A program made the translations under genes and the position numbers. A model generated the notes under the pieces. The model saw only the letters and a list, made by a program, of their open reading frames with translations. It made no database searches and was not told the origin of the DNA. Shown here piece by piece: positions 53,545 through 53,798 of a DNA stretch of 53,798 nt (positions within the stretch are counted from its first letter, which is position 1; every line of letters starts with the position of its first letter). The stretch is from Bifidobacterium breve (GTDB lineage: Bacteria; Actinomycetota; Acidimicrobiia; Acidimicrobiales; Acidimicrobilacustridaceae), in NCBI GenBank assembly GCA_945860545.1, contig CAMAQM010000011.1, positions 1-53,798 of the forward strand, given 5' to 3'.

Positions 53545-53798
53545 GGCGGTGCGCTGCTCGCAGATGGCGTCCCGGTACAGCAGGTGCAGCTGTTCGGTCG
53601 TCGCCCCCCAGTTGTACTGCGCCGCCCGCGCGAGCCCGGTAGCGACCTGCTCGTCCACGTCGTTGCCTCCGTTCACCACGGCGGCCAACGCCTCCGCCAA
53701 CGCTTCGGTGTCTCCGGCCGGCACGTAGCGCGCCCCCTGACCGCAGGTCTCCCGAACGGCGGGGACGTCGGTGGCCACCACCGGGGTGCCGACACTCA
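53542..53798 (-). CDS. Glycosyltransferase, GT4-like, C-terminal fragment (cut by window edge)
   Basis: The last 85 codons of a GT-B glycosyltransferase. Visible residues run SVGTPVVATDVPAVRE, matching the end of the nucleotide-sugar site that normally follows E-GFG-P-LEAM, then GARYVPAGDTEALAEALAAV and the final helix YNWGATTEQLHLLYRDAI. The start lies beyond the window, so truncation is artificial. It shares a strand and a 10-nt gap with rmd, making it the first visible gene of the glycosyltransferase-rmd-gmd-cofD-cofE operon. Confidence 0.85.
   Translation of the reverse strand, partial: SVGTPVVATDVPAVRETCGQGARYVPAGDTEALAEALAAVVNGGNDVDEQVATGLARAAQYNWGATTEQLHLLYRDAICEQRTA

Overview
The window is a high-GC, gene-dense bacterial chromosome segment with about 45 protein genes, many GTG starts and many 4-base stop/start overlaps. 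No rRNA, tRNA, CRISPR array, insertion sequence or phage gene was seen. The content points to an actinobacterium, most likely of the Acidimicrobiia type: coenzyme F420 genes (cofD, cofE), a fused biotin carboxylase/carrier subunit, a homologue of mycobacterial LpdA, an LCP-family glycan ligase, and apparently leaderless transcription. The class assignment is an inference; no marker gene was compared.

Layout. 1-6.4 kb is housekeeping: methionine synthase (cut by the window edge), a divergent cobalamin adenosyltransferase, leucyl aminopeptidase, an unrecognised protein, and a rhodanese-ThiF sulfur-carrier activator. 6.4-28.5 kb is a cell-surface glycan and cell-wall region: a dolichol-phosphate-type glycosyltransferase, DUF2304 protein and flippase; a lipoprotein coupled to an SLH-domain protein; dTDP-L-rhamnose genes (rmlA, rmlC, rmlB, rmlD) interleaved with a GH25 muramidase; a DUF2142 membrane protein; glycosyltransferases; and a Wzm/Wzt exporter with a 1004-residue multi-domain glycosyltransferase. 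28.5-39.6 kb is metabolic: MeaB and methylmalonyl-CoA mutase, an LpdA-like flavoprotein, an RDD protein, acyl-CoA carboxylase alpha subunit facing BirA, pabB-pabC and an acyl-CoA dehydrogenase. 39.6-53.8 kb is a second glycan region: LCP ligase, UDP-glucose dehydrogenase, GDP-fucose synthase, three glycosyltransferases, a GDP-mannose pyrophosphorylase-like enzyme and an epimerase. On the minus strand it ends with an operon of a glycosyltransferase, GDP-rhamnose reductase, GDP-mannose dehydratase, cofD and cofE.

How it fits together. The window encodes routes to dTDP-L-rhamnose, GDP-mannose, GDP-L-fucose, GDP-D-rhamnose and UDP-glucuronate, at least seven glycosyltransferases, two export routes (ABC and flippase) and an LCP enzyme that could ligate a polymer to the wall. 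Two secreted proteins share one family of about 100-residue repeats, eight copies in all. One of them has an SLH anchor and the other a muramidase domain. The metabolic part combines B12-dependent enzymes with biotin-dependent carboxylation, consistent with propionyl-CoA/methylmalonyl-CoA metabolism.

The most general observation is regulatory. Eighteen gene starts have a TANNNT-like hexamer (two end in C) whose last base lies only 6-8 nt (once 11 nt) before the start codon. This is the geometry expected for leaderless mRNAs. In three cases the stop codon of the upstream gene is itself the first half of this hexamer. At pabB/acyl-CoA dehydrogenase two divergent hexamers share their TA.
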